Positions 22,860 through 24,297 of a stretch of 24,297 bases of DNA are shown piece by piece; the first letter of the stretch is position 1; each line of letters begins with the position of its first letter. The notes under the pieces were generated by a model. The model was not told the DNA's origin, ran no database searches, and saw nothing but the letters and a program-made list of their open reading frames with translations. The position numbers and the translations under genes are program-made. Source of the stretch: UBA4486 sp041984885 (GTDB lineage Bacteria > Pseudomonadota > Gammaproteobacteria > Eutrophobiales > Eutrophobiaceae). The DNA lies in NCBI GenBank assembly GCA_041984885.1, contig JBHIXH010000036.1:1-24297 (forward strand), written 5' to 3'.

Positions 22860-23528
22860 ATGGACACTGATGCACTGTTGCTTTCTTTGATCCTGGCCGT
22901 ATCGACATCGGCGATACTGTTGCCGGTTGCGTTGTTTCTCGCGCATCGTCTGTCGCAGGAATTTGTCCGGGCCAGGAATATCTATCTAGCTGTAATCATG
23001 TTGCCCATCGTTCTGCCACCAACGGTACTTGGTTATTACTTTTTACAATTATTCAATCCACAGAATTCGCTCGGCAGTTTCTGGCAAGCACTGTTTGATC
23101 AACCGTTGCTGTTCTCGTTTGAAGCACTGCTGTTCGCGGCATGTATTTTTAACCTGCCGTTCATGTTTCAACCGGTCTATCTCGCTTTTAAGTCTATACC
23201 GATATCCGTACGCGAGGCCGCCTGGTGTTCCGGACTTTCAACCTGGCAAACCTTTTTAAAAGTAGAACTGCCACTCGCCTGGCCCGGCGTATTAACTGCG
23301 ATCGTACTGACGATTGCCCATACACTCGGCGAATTCGGTGTCGTGCTGATGGTCGGTGGCAACATCCCCGGCGAAACACGCACGTTATCAATCGCGATTT
23401 ACGACAGGGTACAGATGTTTGACACCGCCGGCGCCGGCACGATGTCAGCCGTCCTGTTATTGTTTTCTTTTTTAACGATTGCCTTTATCTACTTTCTCGA
23501 TGGACGCTACGCCAGAAAACATCACTGA
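22860..23528 (+). CDS. modB: Molybdate ABC transporter permease
   Basis: The 222-residue inner-membrane permease has about five helices. It carries the ModB motif LPIVLPPTVLGYYFL, the EAA-type coupling loop REAAWCSGLSTWQTFLKVELP and AHTLGEFGVVLMVGGNIPG near the C terminus. Length is the family norm. It starts 13 bases after modA and overlaps modC by 29 bases. No ModE-type regulator is in the window. Confidence 0.92.
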   Translation: MDTDALLLSLILAVSTSAILLPVALFLAHRLSQEFVRARNIYLAVIMLPIVLPPTVLGYYFLQLFNPQNSLGSFWQALFDQPLLFSFEALLFAACIFNLPFMFQPVYLAFKSIPISVREAAWCSGLSTWQTFLKVELPLAWPGVLTAIVLTIAHTLGEFGVVLMVGGNIPGETRTLSIAIYDRVQMFDTAGAGTMSAVLLLFSFLTIAFIYFLDGRYARKHH

Positions 23529-24297
23529 AACCGGCGACTTGCAGGTCAACCTGCAGAGTGACGCACCGATCCCGCTGGACGTGGCATTCAAATGCGCGCC
23601 CGACCAGGTGCTGTGCCTGCTGGGCCCCTCCGGCAGCGGCAAGACAACGACGTTACGTGCGATTGCCGGTCTATATAAATCCGTTCACGGTCGTATCGCT
23701 GTCAGCAAGCAAACCTGGCTGGACTCTGAAAAGGGCCAGTCCCTGTCGGCACAGTCACGTCCGGTCGGATTACTGTTTCAGGACTACGCTTTATTTCCCC
23801 ATTTAACCGCACGACAAAACCTGACGCTGTGTATGCAGGCGAAATCGACGGAGGAAAAACTGCATCGGTCAACAGAACTGTTGTCTCTCGTCAACCTTGA
23901 TGGCCTGTATGATCGCCTGCCGGCGCAATTATCCGGTGGCCAAAAACAACGCGTCGCACTGGCCCGGGCACTGGCACGCAACCCTTCGGTATTATTGCTG
24001 GATGAACCGTTTTCATCCGTCGATCAGGCGACCCGTAAAAAACTAGTGCGAGAGTTGTTCCAGTTAAAACAACAACTGGCGATTCCGATTATTCTGGTCA
24101 CGCACGATCTGGATGAGGCCCGCCTGCTTGCCGATCGGCTGTGTATTATGCATAAAGGTAAATCGTTATGTTGCGACACACCGGATAATGTCATTAATAA
24201 ACCGGAAAGTTCTGAAGTCGCACGACTCGTCGGTCACACGAACCTGTTTAAAGCAACAGTGATATCGCATGCCGAGGATAAAAAGATTACCCACATA
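23500..24297 (+). CDS. modC: Molybdate ABC transporter ATPase, 3' end beyond the window
   Basis: The frame is open from an ATG inside the modB 3' end to the last base, giving 266 codons without a stop. Motifs are Walker A GPSGSGKTT (residues 42-50), the Q-loop FQDYALFPHL, signature LSGGQKQR (from 144), Walker B LLLDEP with D168/E169, and switch H202 (VTHDLDEA). The sequence runs past the ATPase domain (VARLVGHTNLF), where ModC proteins normally continue into a TOBE molybdate-binding domain. That part is missing only because the window ends. Its frame also lies across the short spurious frame at 23558-23806. Confidence 0.9.
   Translation, partial: MDATPENITETGDLQVNLQSDAPIPLDVAFKCAPDQVLCLLGPSGSGKTTTLRAIAGLYKSVHGRIAVSKQTWLDSEKGQSLSAQSRPVGLLFQDYALFPHLTARQNLTLCMQAKSTEEKLHRSTELLSLVNLDGLYDRLPAQLSGGQKQRVALARALARNPSVLLLDEPFSSVDQATRKKLVRELFQLKQQLAIPIILVTHDLDEARLLADRLCIMHKGKSLCCDTPDNVINKPESSEVARLVGHTNLFKATVISHAEDKKITHI

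Noticed and set aside
23558..23806. An 82-codon plus-strand frame near the end
   Set aside because: It overlaps modC in another frame. The modC frame has complete ATPase motifs and runs open to the window end.

Overview
The window looks like a chromosomal segment of a Gram-negative proteobacterium, most likely a gammaproteobacterium. Evidence for this is an outer-membrane lipid transport (Mla) system, signal peptides, glutathione reductase, periplasmic thioredoxin-like and molybdate-binding proteins, and OmpR-type regulation. Composition is roughly half G+C, except for an AT-rich first ~125 bases. I see no rRNA, tRNA, CRISPR array, insertion sequence or phage gene. Genes are densely packed and no gap exceeds 135 bases.

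Layout. (1) 1-135 is AT-rich and reads, in a different frame, like a piece of an error-prone DNA polymerase (DnaE2-type). It is joined abruptly to the middle of a large Sel1-repeat gene (to 2676), which therefore lacks its natural 5' end. (2) 2791-5405 is mlaF-mlaE-mlaD followed by a DUF1134/EipA-like envelope protein. (3) 5519-6997 is a two-domain polyphosphate:AMP phosphotransferase. (4) 7022-8063, minus strand, is mlaC followed by a PilZ-domain protein, so the Mla system is split over two strands. (5) 8194-11710 is a TVP38/DedA-like membrane protein, a mercuric-reductase-like flavoprotein and glutathione reductase, in an overlapping operon. (6) 11756-13748 is an OmpR-family response regulator and its histidine kinase. 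(7) 13821-21562 is a nine-gene, mostly overlapping operon: fatty-acid desaturase, FAD amine-oxidase-like protein, DUF1365, Cfa-type methylase, DUF2878, DUF1295, a second Cfa-like methyltransferase, a DUF1475-like membrane protein and an unrecognised exported protein. (8) 21564-22055, minus strand, is a TlpA/ResA-like thioredoxin. (9) 22088-24297 is modA-modB-modC, with modC running off the end.

The most interesting unit is 11756-21562. A two-component system sits directly upstream of an operon that appears to desaturate, methylate and further oxidise or reduce membrane fatty acyl chains. A nearly identical 17-base element (two TTCAC-type half-sites with an 11-base period, 14 of 17 identical) occurs upstream of the regulator and upstream of the desaturase. 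At the second site it is in phase with a possible -10 box. I infer that the regulator controls itself and the lipid operon. As I recall, related amine-oxidase/DUF1365/Cfa clusters in other proteobacteria are linked to an ECF sigma/ChrR singlet-oxygen response. Here a two-component system and a neighbouring thiol-redox operon occupy that position, which suggests a membrane-lipid response to oxidative or envelope stress.
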